Source: JAJQBJ01 sp964387095 (lineage in GTDB: Bacteria; Bacillota; Clostridia; Oscillospirales; Oscillospiraceae). Taken from it: a stretch of DNA of 21,857 nt. Position 1 is the stretch's first letter, and each line of letters opens with the position of its first letter. The notes under the pieces are model-generated. The model searched no databases. It saw only the letters and a program-made list of their open reading frames with translations, and had not been told where the DNA came from. A program made the translations under genes and the position numbers. Where the stretch lies: positions 1 to 21,857 of the forward strand of contig CAYLVH010000023.1 of NCBI GenBank assembly GCA_964387095.1, written 5' to 3'. Shown in pieces: positions 21,834 through 21,857 of this stretch.

Positions 21834-21857
21834 GGAAATAGTCTGGAAGAAAAGAGA

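Noticed and set aside
1..21857. CRISPR arrays, tRNA or rRNA genes, prophage genes
   Set aside because: No regularly spaced repeats, cloverleaf-like T-loop sequences, ribosomal RNA signatures or phage structural genes were seen.

Overview
The window (about 21.9 kb, moderately GC-rich, with strong Shine-Dalgarno sites and sigma-A-type promoters) looks like a chromosomal contig of an anaerobic gut Clostridia, probably Oscillospirales (the Flavonifractor/Oscillibacter/Lawsonibacter kind). That placement is inferred from gene style: an Old Yellow Enzyme with an Fe-S cluster, Opp lipoproteins, RibU under an FMN riboswitch, and an Rrf2-cysK pair. A run of exactly 100 N at 6949-7048 is a scaffold gap, so this is an assembled draft or metagenome sequence.

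Left part (1-6.7 kb). A degenerate IS5-like element (54-818) separates a good promoter (13-41) from a LysR-type regulator (868-1743). Convergent with lysR is a 658-residue FMN/FAD/4Fe-4S enoate-reductase-like enzyme (1817-3793, minus). Divergent from that enzyme is an SLC13/DASS-like anion permease (4169-5563). Together they look like a regulator, uptake and reduction module for an unsaturated or carboxylate substrate. A YeiH-family putative sulfate exporter follows on the minus strand (5681-6703).

Gap region (6.7-7.3 kb). Both sides of the N-run encode short, frameshifted pieces of arginyl-tRNA synthetase on the minus strand, so a broken or misassembled argS sits here.

Middle (7.3-16.8 kb). 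This is a peptide-uptake (Opp/Dpp-type) locus. Two closely related substrate-binding lipoproteins (7679-9622 and 10288-12264) each have their own promoter and a 300-350 nt leader. Each leader carries a terminator-like hairpin with an identical 13-nt ascending arm, then a GGAGG-NN-CCTCC hairpin, then a shared TAATTAGTTATA block before the ribosome-binding site. The second lipoprotein is followed by a strong intercistronic hairpin and then oppB, oppC, oppD, oppF and a small membrane protein, closed by a terminator. The twin leaders are the best candidate for an undescribed regulatory RNA here.

Right part (16.8-21.9 kb). A ROK-like protein (minus) is divergent from a lone PqqD-family protein. 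Next come a textbook FMN riboswitch with its terminator and ribU, the riboflavin ECF S-component. An Rrf2-family regulator (minus) is divergent from cysK, with a 26-bp near-perfect palindrome in between, and cysK is followed by an HD-domain protein in the same operon. No tRNA, rRNA or CRISPR array was seen.
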